Positions 35,208 to 45,838 of a stretch of 45,938 bases of DNA are shown in pieces. The notes below the pieces were generated by a model. It was not told where the DNA came from, searched no databases, and saw only the letters and a program-made list of their open reading frames with translations. This stretch comes from JAWLBM01 sp041687675. GTDB taxonomy: Bacteria > Pseudomonadota > Alphaproteobacteria > Rhizobiales > Pleomorphomonadaceae. A program made the position numbers and the translations under genes. The stretch's first letter is position 1. Every line of letters starts with the position of its first letter. The stretch lies in assembly GCA_041687675.1 (NCBI GenBank), contig JAWLBM010000039.1, positions 1 to 45,938 on the forward strand. The letters are read 5' to 3'.

Positions 35208-35234
35208 GTTTTCGTGGTGAACCGGATCCGAGTT
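35188..35234. repeat. 23-bp tandem duplication across the RDD stop codon
   Basis: Units 35188-35210 and 35212-35234 share 22 of 23 bases (difference T/C at 35204 and 35228), with one extra T between. Unit core is TCGTGGTGAACCGGATC followed by YGAGTT. Confidence 0.92.
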
Positions 35235-35346
35235 CCGGGCGTTCCTGAACCTCTCGCCGGGCGCGGAATCCGCTCTCGCCTCCGTCCGCGATCCGTGCAA
35301 GGATCGTCATAGGGTCGCCAAACGATCTCAGGGTTCGATCCGGTAG

Positions 35347-36093
35347 ATGACGCATCACCCCACCGACGCCCCGCAGTTCTTCCTGACCGCACCCTCGCCG
35401 TGCCCGTATCTCGCGGGGCGGTTCGAGCGGAAGGTTTTCACTCACCTCGTCGGCGACCGCGCGCCGGCCATGAACGATGTGCTGAGCCAGGGCGGCTTCC
35501 GGCGGAGCCAGAACATCGCCTACCGGCCCGCCTGCGAGACCTGCCGCGCCTGCGTCTCGGTGCGGATCCTGGTCGACGAGTTCAGGCCCAGCAAGGGCTT
35601 CCGCCGCACCATGCGGGCCAACGACGACATCGTCGGCGCGGAGCTGCCGGCGACGCCCTCGGCCGAGCAGTATGCCCTCTTCCGCCACTACCTCGACAAC
35701 CGCCACGCCGACGGCGGCATGGTCGACATGACGATGCTCGACTACGCGATGATGGTGGAGGACACCCACGTCGAGACGCAGGTGATCGAATACCGCCCGC
35801 GCGGCATCGACAGCTTCATCACCGGCCGCGGCGACGGCCCCCTGGTCGCGGTGGCGCTCACCGACGTGCTCTCCGACGGGCTGTCGATGGTCTACTCCTT
35901 CTATGATCCCGAAGCGGTCGGCCGCGGCCTCGGCACCTTCATGATCCTCGACCACATCCGCCGCGCCCGCCAGCGCGGGCTGCCCTACGTCTATCTCGGC
36001 TACTGGGTGAAGGGCTCGCAGAAGATGGACTACAAGGTCCGCTTCCGCCCCCAGGAGCACCTGATGCCGAAGGGCTGGGAGCGGGTGGAGTAG
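35347..36093 (+). CDS. bpt: Aspartate/glutamate leucyltransferase (bacterial R-transferase type)
   Basis: 248-aa cytosolic enzyme of the N-degron pathway that adds Leu from Leu-tRNA to N-terminal Asp or Glu, marking proteins for ClpS/ClpAP. The N-terminal ATE domain (PCPYLAGRFERKVFTHL, then GGFRRSQNIAYRPACETCRACVSVRI with four-residue-spaced Cys) and the C-terminal acyltransferase domain (FYDPEAVGRGLGTFMILDHI, GYWVKGSQKMDYK) are both complete. Length is typical of Bpt (about 240-260 aa). The start at 35347 follows the conserved N-terminus. Confidence 0.94.
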   Translation: MTHHPTDAPQFFLTAPSPCPYLAGRFERKVFTHLVGDRAPAMNDVLSQGGFRRSQNIAYRPACETCRACVSVRILVDEFRPSKGFRRTMRANDDIVGAELPATPSAEQYALFRHYLDNRHADGGMVDMTMLDYAMMVEDTHVETQVIEYRPRGIDSFITGRGDGPLVAVALTDVLSDGLSMVYSFYDPEAVGRGLGTFMILDHIRRARQRGLPYVYLGYWVKGSQKMDYKVRFRPQEHLMPKGWERVE

Positions 36094-36117
36094 CAGCGGG
36101 GACCCGACGATCGGCTC

Positions 36118-36507
36118 ATGACCGCGCTCTCCGCCGTCACCTTCCTCGTGCGCGACTACGACGAGGCCATCGCCTGGTTCACCGGCGCCCTCGGCTTCCG
36201 CCTGGCCGCGGACACGGACCTCGGGGGCGGCAAGCGATGGGTGCTGGTGCATCCGCCCGGCGCGCCGGGAACGGGCCTCCTGCTGGCGCGCGCCGCCGAT
36301 GCCGCGCAGGACGCGGCGGTCGGGCGCCAGGCCGGCGGGCGGGTCGCCTTCTTCCTGGCGACCGACGACTTCGCGCGCGACCACGCTTGCATGCTCGCGG
36401 CGGGCGTCCGCTTCCGCGAGGCGCCGCGACGGGAGCCCTACGGCACCGTGGCCGTGTTCGAGGACCTCTACGGCAACCCCTGGGACCTGGTCGAGCCGGC
36501 GGCTTGA
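36118..36507 (+). CDS. VOC superfamily (glyoxalase/bleomycin-resistance-like) protein
   Basis: 129 aa forming two beta-alpha-beta-beta-beta modules (SAVTFLVRDYDEAIAWFTGALGFRL; VAFFLATDDFARDHACMLAAGVRF; VAVFEDLYGNPWDLVEP). The final YGNPWDLVE is the typical metal-side motif with Glu as ligand. Such small VOC proteins may be enzymes or binding proteins; substrate not readable. 24 bp after bpt, so likely in the same transcript. Confidence 0.87.
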   Translation: MTALSAVTFLVRDYDEAIAWFTGALGFRLAADTDLGGGKRWVLVHPPGAPGTGLLLARAADAAQDAAVGRQAGGRVAFFLATDDFARDHACMLAAGVRFREAPRREPYGTVAVFEDLYGNPWDLVEPAA

Positions 36508-36657
36508 CCGGCGCCGGGCGCGCCCCATGCCTGCCTCTCCGGCGATGACGTCTCCCCGGATGGTCCGCCGCGTCGGATTTCTGCGCGCCCCGGCGGGCGG
36601 ATGCGGGCAGGATGGGCGCGACCGACTCGCCGCCCGCCACCGGAGACCACGGCCTCG

Positions 36658-38172
36658 ATGACCCGCCCCAACATCCTCGTCCTGATGGTCGACCAGTTGA
36701 ACGGAACCCTCTGGCCCGACGGGCCCGCGCTGTTCCTGGAGACGCCGGCCCTTTCGGCGCTCGCCGCGCGCTCCTTCCGCTTCACCACCACCTACACCGC
36801 GAGCCCCCTCTGCGCCCCGGCCAGGGCCTCGTTCATGACGGGACTGTTGCCGCGGCAGACCGGCGTCTACGACAACGCGGCCGAGTTCGCCTCGGACATC
36901 CCGACCTTCGCGCACCTCTTGAGGCGGGCCGGCTATGCGACCTGCCTGTCAGGAAAAATGCACTTTGTCGGGCCCGACCAGTTGCACGGCTTCGAGGAGC
37001 GACTGACCACCGACATCTACCCGGCCGACTTCGGCTGGACGCCGGACTGGACGCGACCCGGCGAGCGGATCGACTGGTGGTACCACAACCTCGGCTCCGT
37101 CACCGGGGCCGGCGTCGCCGAGATCACCAACCAGATGGAGTACGACGACGAGGTCGCCTACCACGCCGAGCGCAAGCTCTACGACCTCTCGCGCGGCCAC
37201 GACGACCGCCCCTGGTGCCTGGCGGTGAGCTTCACCCACCCGCACGATCCCTATGTCGCCCGGCGCCGCTTTTTCGACCTCTACGCCGGCTGCCCGGCCC
37301 TCGACCCCGCCGTGCCGCCGATCCCCGAGGCGGAGCAGGACCCGCATTCCCTGCGGCTGATGCGGGCGAGCAAGCAGGAGGACTACGACATCACGCCGGA
37401 GATGGTGCGGCGCGCCCGGCAGGCCTACTTCGCCAACATCTCCTATCTCGACGACAAGATCGGCTCGATCCTCGACGTGCTGCGGCGGACGCGGATGGCG
37501 GACGACACCATCGTGGTGTTCGTCTCCGACCACGGCGACATGCTGGGCGAGCGCGGGCTCTGGTTCAAGATGAGCTTCTTCGAGGGCTCGGCCCGGGTGC
37601 CGCTGACGATCGCCCTGCCCGGCTCCGCCGGCGGCCGGGTGACGGCGCCCGTCTCCACCCTCGACGTCGCCCCGACTCTCGCCGCCCTCGCCGGCGTCTC
37701 CGCCGAGGAGATCGCGCCCTGGTGCGACGGCGAGAGCCTCGTGCCGCTGATGGAGGGCGGCGGCGTCCGCTCCATGGTGCCGATGGAATACGCCGCCGAG
37801 GGCTCGATCGCGCCGATGGTGGCGCTGCGCGACGGCCGCTTCAAGGCGAGCTTCTGCCCGGCCGACCCGCCGATGCTGCACGACCTCGAGGCCGACCCGC
37901 TGGAACTCGTGAACCTCGCGGGCGACCCGGCTCATGCCGACACCCTCGCGCGCCTCGCGGCGGAGGCCGCGCGCCGATGGGATCTCCCCGCCTACGACCG
38001 CGAGGTGCGGCGAAGCCAGGCGCGCCGGCGCGTCGTCTACGAGGCGCTCCGCAACGGGGCCTACTACCCCTGGGACCACCAGCCGCTGATGAAGGCGTCG
38101 GAGCGCTACATGCGCAACCACATGGACCTCAATGTCCTCGAAGAGAATCAGCGATTTCCGCGGGGCGAGTGA
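36658..38172 (+). CDS. betC: Choline-sulfatase
   Basis: 504-aa type I sulfatase releasing choline and sulfate from choline-O-sulfate. The formylglycine motif is C52-A-P-A-R56 in SPLCAPARASF; metal ligands include D12 (LMVDQL) and SDHGDMLGERG near 290, with Lys in LWFKMSFFEG. The C-terminal choline-sulfatase extension is present (EALRNGAYYPWDHQP...SERYMRN), which separates it from generic arylsulfatases. No signal peptide: cytoplasmic, as for BetC. Start 36658 begins MTRPNILVLMVDQL. betA, betB, betI and choX are not adjacent. Confidence 0.93.
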   Translation: MTRPNILVLMVDQLNGTLWPDGPALFLETPALSALAARSFRFTTTYTASPLCAPARASFMTGLLPRQTGVYDNAAEFASDIPTFAHLLRRAGYATCLSGKMHFVGPDQLHGFEERLTTDIYPADFGWTPDWTRPGERIDWWYHNLGSVTGAGVAEITNQMEYDDEVAYHAERKLYDLSRGHDDRPWCLAVSFTHPHDPYVARRRFFDLYAGCPALDPAVPPIPEAEQDPHSLRLMRASKQEDYDITPEMVRRARQAYFANISYLDDKIGSILDVLRRTRMADDTIVVFVSDHGDMLGERGLWFKMSFFEGSARVPLTIALPGSAGGRVTAPVSTLDVAPTLAALAGVSAEEIAPWCDGESLVPLMEGGGVRSMVPMEYAAEGSIAPMVALRDGRFKASFCPADPPMLHDLEADPLELVNLAGDPAHADTLARLAAEAARRWDLPAYDREVRRSQARRRVVYEALRNGAYYPWDHQPLMKASERYMRNHMDLNVLEENQRFPRGE

Positions 38173-38563
38173 GACGGTCCGACGACTCGGGGCGAACGGC
38201 CGCGTGACCTGCGAGCCACATCGTTCGCATGCGAAAGGTGTTCTGCGATTTTTCGCTTTGGTCGGCGCTTCGTGTCGCCTCGGGACAACCGAGGCGGGAC
38301 GCGGCATTTGCATAAGGTTCCTGAAACGTCCTACTGTGGCGAGGTTGATCGTTCGATCCGGCGCACCGGAGCCGAGAACGAATTTGGGTGTGGGGCTCGA
38401 ACGCTAGAGGCATAACCAAGAGCAAGGGACGCCTGGTCCGCGGCCGCCCCGGAGGGGAAAGGTCGCTCCCGGCCCCGCAAAACGTCGCCAAGCGGCCCCG
38501 CGAGGTCGCCGGACCCGATCTGCAGCCACGGCCGGCGGGTCCGACAACAGGGAGAACAGTGGA
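38173..38563. other. 391-bp intergenic region upstream of the ABC operon
   Basis: No gene is supported here. It holds a 12-bp perfect palindrome TTCGCATGCGAA (38224-38235), a GATCG-TT-CGATC dyad (38347-38358), and the hairpin listed separately. The richness in dyads and the size suggest the promoter/operator region of the downstream transport operon. I could not place -35/-10 elements with confidence. Confidence 0.4.
38276..38296 (+). terminator. Hairpin downstream of betC
   Basis: Perfect 8-bp stem CGCCTCGG / CCGAGGCG with a GACAA loop, about 100 bp after the betC stop. Candidate terminator for betC or an operator upstream of the transporter. Confidence 0.35.
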
Positions 38564-40129
38564 ATGACCACAGACAGCACGCCCGGGTCCGGGTTGATCG
38601 TCGACCGCCGCCAGCTGATGGCCGGCGCCGCCGCCCTCGGGCTCTCGACGGCTTTCGCCGCGCCGACCTTCGCGCAGGAGACGCCGCAGAAGGGCGGCAC
38701 GCTCCGCCTCGGCATGGAGGGCGGCTCCGCCTCCGACAGCCTCGACCCGACGACCTATGCGGACTCGATCCCGATCGCCTACAGCCTGATGTTCTGGAAC
38801 ACGCTGGTGGAGATCGACGACACGGGCAACGCCACGCCCGAGCTGTTCGAGAGCTGGGAGGCCAAGCCCGGCGCCGCGGAGTGGATCTTCAACGTCCGCA
38901 AGGACATCGTCTTCTCCAACGGCAAGACCCTCGACGCCGACGACGTCATCCACTCGATCAACCTGCATCGCGGCGAGACCAAGTCGCCGGCGAAGGGCAT
39001 CCTCGAGCCGATCACCGAGATCAAGAAGCTCTCGCCGACGCAGATCCAGATCACGCTGTCGGGCGGCAACGCCGACCTGCCGTTCGTGCTCTCGGACTAC
39101 CACCTCATCATCGTGCCGGCCGGCTACACCGACTTCGCCAACCCGATCGGCACCGGCGCCTTCCTGATGGAGAGCTTCGAGCCGGGCGTGCGCATCCTCG
39201 CCAAGCGCAAGGACGGCGACTACTGGAAGCCGGGCCGCGGCAACTTCGACGGGGTCGAACTGCGCTATATCGGCGACAGCGCCGCCCGCACCCAGGCGCT
39301 GATCACCGGCCAGGTCGACGCGGCGAACCGCCTCGATCCGAAGACCGCCAACCTCGTCATGAAGGCGCCGAACATCGAGGTCGTCCGCTCGCCGGGAACG
39401 GGCCTTCGCTACGCCTTCGTCGCCCGCTGCGACACCGCGCCCTACGACAACAACGACGTGCGGCTCGGCCTCAAGTACGGCATCGACCGGCAGAAGATCA
39501 TCGACACGGTCTTCAACGGCTTCGCCTCGCTGGGCAACGACCACCTGATCGGGCAGTCGAACAAGTACTTCGATCCCTCGCTCGAGCAGCGCATGTACGA
39601 TCCGGACAAGGCCGCCTTCCACTTCAAGAAGGCCGGGATGACCGGCCCGTTCACGGTGGAGGTGTCCGAGGGCGCCTACTCCGGCGCGACCGACTGCGGC
39701 GTGCTCTACCAGGAAGCCCTGGCCGGCGCGGGCGCGGCGCTGGACGTCAAGCGTGTCTCGGCCGACGGCTACTGGGACAACATCTGGCTGAAGTCGCCCT
39801 TCTGCGCGGTCTACTGGGGCTCGCGCCCGACGGCGGACCTGCAGTATTCGCAGACCTTCCTGTCGGACGCCGCCTGGAACGACAGCCACTGGAAGCGCCC
39901 GGAGTTCGACAAGCTGATCATCGAGGCGCGCGCGGAACTCGACGAGTCCAAGCGCAAGGAGATGTACGCCGAGGCGCAGCGGATGGTGAACGAGGATGGC
40001 GGCATGATCTGCTTCGCCGTCTCCGACTTCCTCGACGGATATTCGTCGAAGGTCCGCGGGGCCGCGGCGCACGCGCGCTACGACCTCAACGACCAGCGCA
40101 TCGCCGAAAAGGGCTGGTTCGCCGGCTGA
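38564..40129 (+). CDS. ABC transporter solute-binding protein, peptide/nickel type (SBP family 5)
   Basis: 521-aa periplasmic receptor. The signal region has twin arginines (DRRQLMAGAAALGLSTAF, cleavage near TFAQE), so Tat export is likely. The mature protein shows family-5 features: KGGTLRLGMEGG, then DSLDPTTYAD, WNVRKDIVF-like WIFNVRKDIVFSNGKTLDADDV (about 100-125), and PFVLSDYHLIIVPAGY. First gene of the importer operon, followed 90 bp later by the permeases. Substrate may be a peptide, opine or amide/ester; the co-translated hydrolase argues for the last. Confidence 0.93.
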   Translation: MTTDSTPGSGLIVDRRQLMAGAAALGLSTAFAAPTFAQETPQKGGTLRLGMEGGSASDSLDPTTYADSIPIAYSLMFWNTLVEIDDTGNATPELFESWEAKPGAAEWIFNVRKDIVFSNGKTLDADDVIHSINLHRGETKSPAKGILEPITEIKKLSPTQIQITLSGGNADLPFVLSDYHLIIVPAGYTDFANPIGTGAFLMESFEPGVRILAKRKDGDYWKPGRGNFDGVELRYIGDSAARTQALITGQVDAANRLDPKTANLVMKAPNIEVVRSPGTGLRYAFVARCDTAPYDNNDVRLGLKYGIDRQKIIDTVFNGFASLGNDHLIGQSNKYFDPSLEQRMYDPDKAAFHFKKAGMTGPFTVEVSEGAYSGATDCGVLYQEALAGAGAALDVKRVSADGYWDNIWLKSPFCAVYWGSRPTADLQYSQTFLSDAAWNDSHWKRPEFDKLIIEARAELDESKRKEMYAEAQRMVNEDGGMICFAVSDFLDGYSSKVRGAAAHARYDLNDQRIAEKGWFAG

Positions 40130-40149
40130 TCCGGGACGAGCGGAACAAC

Positions 40150-40177
40150 GGCGCGGGTGCCATGCGGCGCCCGCGCC
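40150..40177 (+). terminator. Hairpin between binding-protein and permease genes
   Basis: Twelve-bp stem GGCGCGGGTGCC / GGCGCCCGCGCC (one G-U pair) with loop ATGC, 20 bp after the binding-protein stop. Such stems often stabilise the upstream mRNA so that the binding protein exceeds the membrane subunits. Confidence 0.5.
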
Positions 40178-40219
40178 GCCACCGTCCTCTCCACCGAGAC
40201 TAGCCAAGGGGGGCCTCCG

Positions 40220-41167
40220 GTGCTGCGTCTCATCGCGACGCGGGCGGCGTTGGGCGTGCTCACGCTTCTCGCCGTATCCGTTCTCATCTTCCTCTGCACG
40301 GAGATCCTGCCGGGCGACGTCGCCTCGGCGGTGCTGGGGAACCAGGCAACGCCCGAGGCGCTCGCCGCCTTCCGCAAGGAACTCGGCTACGACCAGCCGG
40401 CCTGGGCGCGCTACCTGTCCTGGCTGACCGGGGCCCTCCAGGGCGACCTCGGCCAGGCGCTCACCAACAAGCGCGACATCGTCGACGAGATCGGGCCGCG
40501 CTTCTTCAACACCCTCTTCCTCGCCGGCTACGCGGCGCTGGTCGCGGTGCCGCTCTCGGTCGGCCTCGGCGTCGTCGCCGCCATCCGCGAGGGCCGGCCG
40601 GTGGACCGGATCTCCAACATCGTCACGCTGATGACGATCTCGGTGCCGGAGTTCTTCATCGGCTACATCCTGATCGTGATCTTCGCGGTGCAACTCGGCT
40701 GGTTCCCCTCGCTCGCCACGGTCTTCTCCGGGATGAGCGTCGCCGAGCGGCTCTACGTCACCACGCTTCCCGCGGTGACCCTCACGATGCTGGTCGCCGC
40801 GCACATGCTGCGGATGACGCGCACCTCGGTGCTGTCGGTGATGTCCAGCCCCTACATCGAGATGGCATTCCTGAAGGGCATGACCCGCGGCCGCGTGGTG
40901 GCCCGCCATGCGCTGCCGAACGCGGCGGCGCCGATCATCACGGTGGTTGCGCTCAACCTCGCCTACCTGATCGTCGGCGTGGTGGTGGTGGAGGCGGTGT
41001 TCGTCTATCCGGGCGTCGGCCAGTACATGGTGGACGCGGTGTCCAAGCGCGACGTTCCCGTGATCCAGGCCTGCGGGCTGCTGTTCGCCGCCGTCTTCGT
41101 CGGCCTCAACACGCTCGCCGACATCGCCTCGATCATGGTCAACCCGCGCCTCAGAAACCAGCGCTGA
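40220..41167 (+). CDS. ABC transporter permease, DppB type
   Basis: 315-aa inner-membrane subunit with six helices. The N-terminal pattern LLAVSVLIFLCTEILPGDVA is the DppB/OppB hallmark. The coupling loop is MAFLKGMTRGRVVARHALPNAAAPI (EAA motif, about 212-238), followed by VVVEAVFVYPGVGQYMVDAV. It begins with GTG 40220 after AAGGGGGG. Pairs with the next gene to form the channel. Confidence 0.94.
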   Translation: MLRLIATRAALGVLTLLAVSVLIFLCTEILPGDVASAVLGNQATPEALAAFRKELGYDQPAWARYLSWLTGALQGDLGQALTNKRDIVDEIGPRFFNTLFLAGYAALVAVPLSVGLGVVAAIREGRPVDRISNIVTLMTISVPEFFIGYILIVIFAVQLGWFPSLATVFSGMSVAERLYVTTLPAVTLTMLVAAHMLRMTRTSVLSVMSSPYIEMAFLKGMTRGRVVARHALPNAAAPIITVVALNLAYLIVGVVVVEAVFVYPGVGQYMVDAVSKRDVPVIQACGLLFAAVFVGLNTLADIASIMVNPRLRNQR

Positions 41168-41188
41168 CCGAAAGGGGTGCAAGGGTCA

Positions 41189-42028
41189 ATGACACTCTTC
41201 GGATACAAGCCGCCGCTGACCGCCTGGATCGGCCTCACCATCGTCGCGATCAACCTGTTCGTCGCGCTGTTCGGGCCGTGGCTCGCGCCCTATGCGGAGA
41301 GCCAGTCGATCGCCGGTCCCTGGGAGCCGTCCAACTTCGACGCCGGCCTCCTCCTCGGCACCGACCAGATCGGCCGCGACATGCTCACCCGCCTGATCTA
41401 CGGGGCGCGGATGACCATCGGCGTCGCGCTGGTGACGACCATGCTCTCCTTCGCCATCGGCATCACGCTCGGCTTCCTCGCGGCGGTGCTCGGCGGCTGG
41501 GTGGACGTGGTGCTCTCGCGCCTCGTCGACGTGGTGCTGTCGATCCCGCTGCTGATCTTCGCGCTGATCATCCTCGGGGTGTTCGGCTCGTCGATCCCGG
41601 TGCTGATCCTCACCATCGCGGTGCTGGATTCGACGCGCGTGTTCCGCCTCGCGCGGGCGCTCGGCATGAACCTCACGGTGCTGGAATACGTGGAGGCCGC
41701 GCGCCTTCGCGGCGAGGGCACCTGGTGGATCATGACGCGCGAGATCCTGCCGAACGCGGCGGCGCCGCTGTTCTCCGAGTTCGGGCTGCGCTTCTGCTTC
41801 AACTTCCTGTTCGTCGCCGCCCTCTCCTTCCTCGGCCTCGGCATCCAGCCGCCCTACGCCGACTGGGGCGGCATGGTCCGCGAGAACGCGGCCGCCATCA
41901 ACTTCGGCCTGCTGGCCCCGATCTGGCCCGCGGCCGCCATCTCCCTCCTCACCATCGGGGTGAACCTCGTGGTGGACTGGCTGCTGTCGATCGAGGCCCG
42001 TCCCTCGGGCGCCCAGGCGGAACTGTGA
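41189..42028 (+). CDS. ABC transporter permease, DppC type
   Basis: 279-aa inner-membrane subunit. GTDQIGRDMLTRLIYGARMT after the first helix is the DppC signature, and the coupling loop is YVEAARLRGEGTWWIMTREILPNAAAP (about 167-193). SFLGLGIQPPYADWGGMV near 215-232 is also diagnostic. ATG 41189 is preceded by AAGGG; a GTG at 41177 is the alternative. Ten bp before the ATPase gene. Confidence 0.94.
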   Translation: MTLFGYKPPLTAWIGLTIVAINLFVALFGPWLAPYAESQSIAGPWEPSNFDAGLLLGTDQIGRDMLTRLIYGARMTIGVALVTTMLSFAIGITLGFLAAVLGGWVDVVLSRLVDVVLSIPLLIFALIILGVFGSSIPVLILTIAVLDSTRVFRLARALGMNLTVLEYVEAARLRGEGTWWIMTREILPNAAAPLFSEFGLRFCFNFLFVAALSFLGLGIQPPYADWGGMVRENAAAINFGLLAPIWPAAAISLLTIGVNLVVDWLLSIEARPSGAQAEL

Positions 42029-42038
42029 GAGGCACGAC

Positions 42039-43690
<1,652 letters not shown>

Positions 43691-43694
<4 letters not shown>

Positions 43695-45688
43695 GCGAGG
43701 GGGCCGTCCGGGCCGTCGAGAACGTCTTCATCCCCCTCGCCGACGGCACCCGGCTCGCCGCGCGGCTGTGGCTGCCCGCGGGCGGCGCGCCGGCTCCGGC
43801 GATCCTGGAGTACATCCCCTACCGCAAGCGCGACGGCACACGGGCGCGCGACGAGCCGATGCACGGCTGGTTCGCCGCCAACGGCTATGCCGCCGTCCGC
43901 GTCGATATGCGCGGGTCGGGCGACAGCGACGGACTGATGGACGACGAGTACACGCCGCTCGAGCAGGCCGACGCGGTGGAGGTGATCGCCTGGATCGCGG
44001 CGCAGCCCTGGTGTTCCGGCAAGGTCGGGATGATGGGCAAGTCCTGGGGCGGCTTCAACTGCCTGCAGGTCGCCGCCCACCGGCCGCCGGCGCTGGCGGC
44101 GATCCTCACGGTCTGCTCGACGGACGACCGCTACGCCGACGACGTCCACTTCATGGGCGGCTGCCTCCTCAACGACAACCACTGGTGGGGCGCGATCATG
44201 CTCGCCTACCAGGCGCGGCCGCCCGATCCGGAGATCGTCGGCCCGCGCTGGCGCGAGATGTGGCGCGAGCGGCTCGAGCACCTGCCCTTCTTCCCGGCGC
44301 TCTGGGCCTCCCACCCGACCCGCGACGCCTATTGGCGGCAGGGATCGGTGTGCGAGGACTTCGCCGCCATCGCCTGCCCGGTGCTGGCCGTCGGCGGATG
44401 GGCCGACGCCTATTCCAACGCGGTGCCCCGGCTCCTCGCCGGGCTTTCGGTGCCGCGCCTCGGCATCATCGGGCCGTGGGCGCACCTCTATCCGCACGAC
44501 GGCGCCCCCGGCCCGGCGATCGGCTTCCTGCAAGAGGCGAAGCGCTGGTGGGACCGCTGGCTGAAGGACATCGACACCGGCGTCATGGACGAGCCGATGC
44601 TGCGCGCCTTCATCCAGGATTGGACGCCGCCCTCCACCTCCCGCGCGGTGATGCCCGGCCGCTGGGTCGGCGAGCCCGAATGGCCCTCGCCAAGGATCCG
44701 GCCGCGGACCTTGCACTTCGGCCGGGCAAGCCTCGACGAGGCGCCCGGGCCGGCCGAGCCGGTCTCGATCCGCTCGCCGGAATATTGCGGGGCGGCGGTC
44801 GGCGAGTGGATGGGCGTCGCCATCCCCGGCGAGGCCCCGGCGGACCAGCGGATCGACGACGGCTTCTCGCTCGTCTTCGACGGCGCGCCGCTGGAGGACC
44901 GGCTGGAGATCCTGGGGGCGCCGGTGGTCACGGTCCGGCTTTCCTCCGACCGGCCGGAGGCGCAGGTCTGCGTCCGCCTCTCGGACGTCGCCCCGGACGG
45001 GGCGGCGGCGCGGGTCTCCTACGCCGTGCTGAAGCTCTCGCACCGCGGCGGCCACGCGCGTCCCGAGCCGATGCCTGTCGGCCGCCCGGTCGACGTCTCG
45101 CTGCGCCTCAACGACTGCGGCCATGCCTTCCCGGCCGGGCATCGGCTCCGGATCGCGGTTTCCACCGCCTGCTGGCCGCTGGTCTGGCCGAGCCCGGAGT
45201 CGGCGACGCTGACGCTGCATCCCGAGGCGAGCCGCCTCGTGCTGCCGGTCCGTCCGCCGCGGGCGGACGACGCCGCGGTGATCTTCGCCCCGCCCGAGGC
45301 GGGACCGGCCGCGCCACAAACCGTCACCGATCCCGGCCGGATCGCCCGCAGCCAGACGCTCGACCTCGTCGCCGACGAGGCCCGCTACCGCACCGTCTGC
45401 GACGGCGGCGTCTTCGGCGAGGGCACGGTCCGGCTCGACGACATCGGCACCGAGGTGCGCCATTCGCTGACGCGCGACCTCTCCATCCGCGGCGACGATC
45501 CCAACTCCGCCCGCTTCGCCATCGACCAGGAGGTCCGCATGGGCCGCGACGGCTGGCGGATCGAGATCGCGACCCGGACCGAGATGACCTCGACGCCCGA
45601 CACCTTCCGCCTGACGGGAACCGTCGAGACGCGGGAGAACGGCGAGGTCTTCCTCATCAGGGAGTTCGACGAGACGATCCGGCGTTAG
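43691..45688 (+). CDS. CocE/NonD family hydrolase (X-Pro dipeptidyl-peptidase-like)
   Basis: 665-aa serine hydrolase. The N-terminal alpha/beta domain has nucleophile Ser118 in MMGKSWGGFN, an acid likely in GGWADAYSN (about 235) and the base in IGPWAHLYPHDG (about 265). A C-terminal jelly-roll domain (about 350-560: VTVRLSSDRPEAQVCVRLSDV, GHRLRIAVST) is the PepX_C/CocE type. About 100 extra residues follow. No signal peptide, so cytosolic. Coupled to the importer by ATGA at 43691-43694, it probably hydrolyses the imported compound (ester, amide, or acylated amino acid). Confidence 0.92.
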
Positions 45689-45710
45689 GAACCCCAACCC
45701 GTCATCCCGG

Positions 45711-45746
45711 CGCCATCCGGCCCACGGCCGCCATCCGGCCCACGGC
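45711..45746. repeat. 18-bp perfect tandem duplication
   Basis: CGCCATCCGGCCCACGGC occurs twice back to back (45711-45728, 45729-45746), followed by a degenerate third start (CGTCGTCGG). Non-coding, just after the CocE-like gene. Confidence 0.92.
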
Positions 45747-45812
45747 CGTCGTCGGGACTCCCGCCGTCGTCCCGACCCCGGCCGCCGTCCTGCCTCCCGA
45801 CCTCACTTCAAC

Positions 45813-45838
45813 GTCATCCCGGCGAAAGCCGGGATCCA
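45813..45838. repeat. Palindromic interspersed repeat unit (REP-like)
   Basis: GTCATCCCGGC-GAAA-GCCGGGATCCA: 8-bp arms ATCCCGGC / GCCGGGAT around a GAAA tetraloop (45816-45835). This unit is recognisable as a widespread intergenic repeat in alphaproteobacterial genomes. The left half GTCATCCCGGC occurs again at 45701-45711, and CGCTGGATCCCTG occurs at 45871-45883 and 45923-45935, so the element is composite and runs off the window. Confidence 0.75.

Noticed and set aside
38129..41182. 1017-aa open frame opposite the binding-protein and permease genes
   Set aside because: Antisense shadow with His/Arg/Val-rich low-complexity translation; the plus-strand genes have full family motifs.
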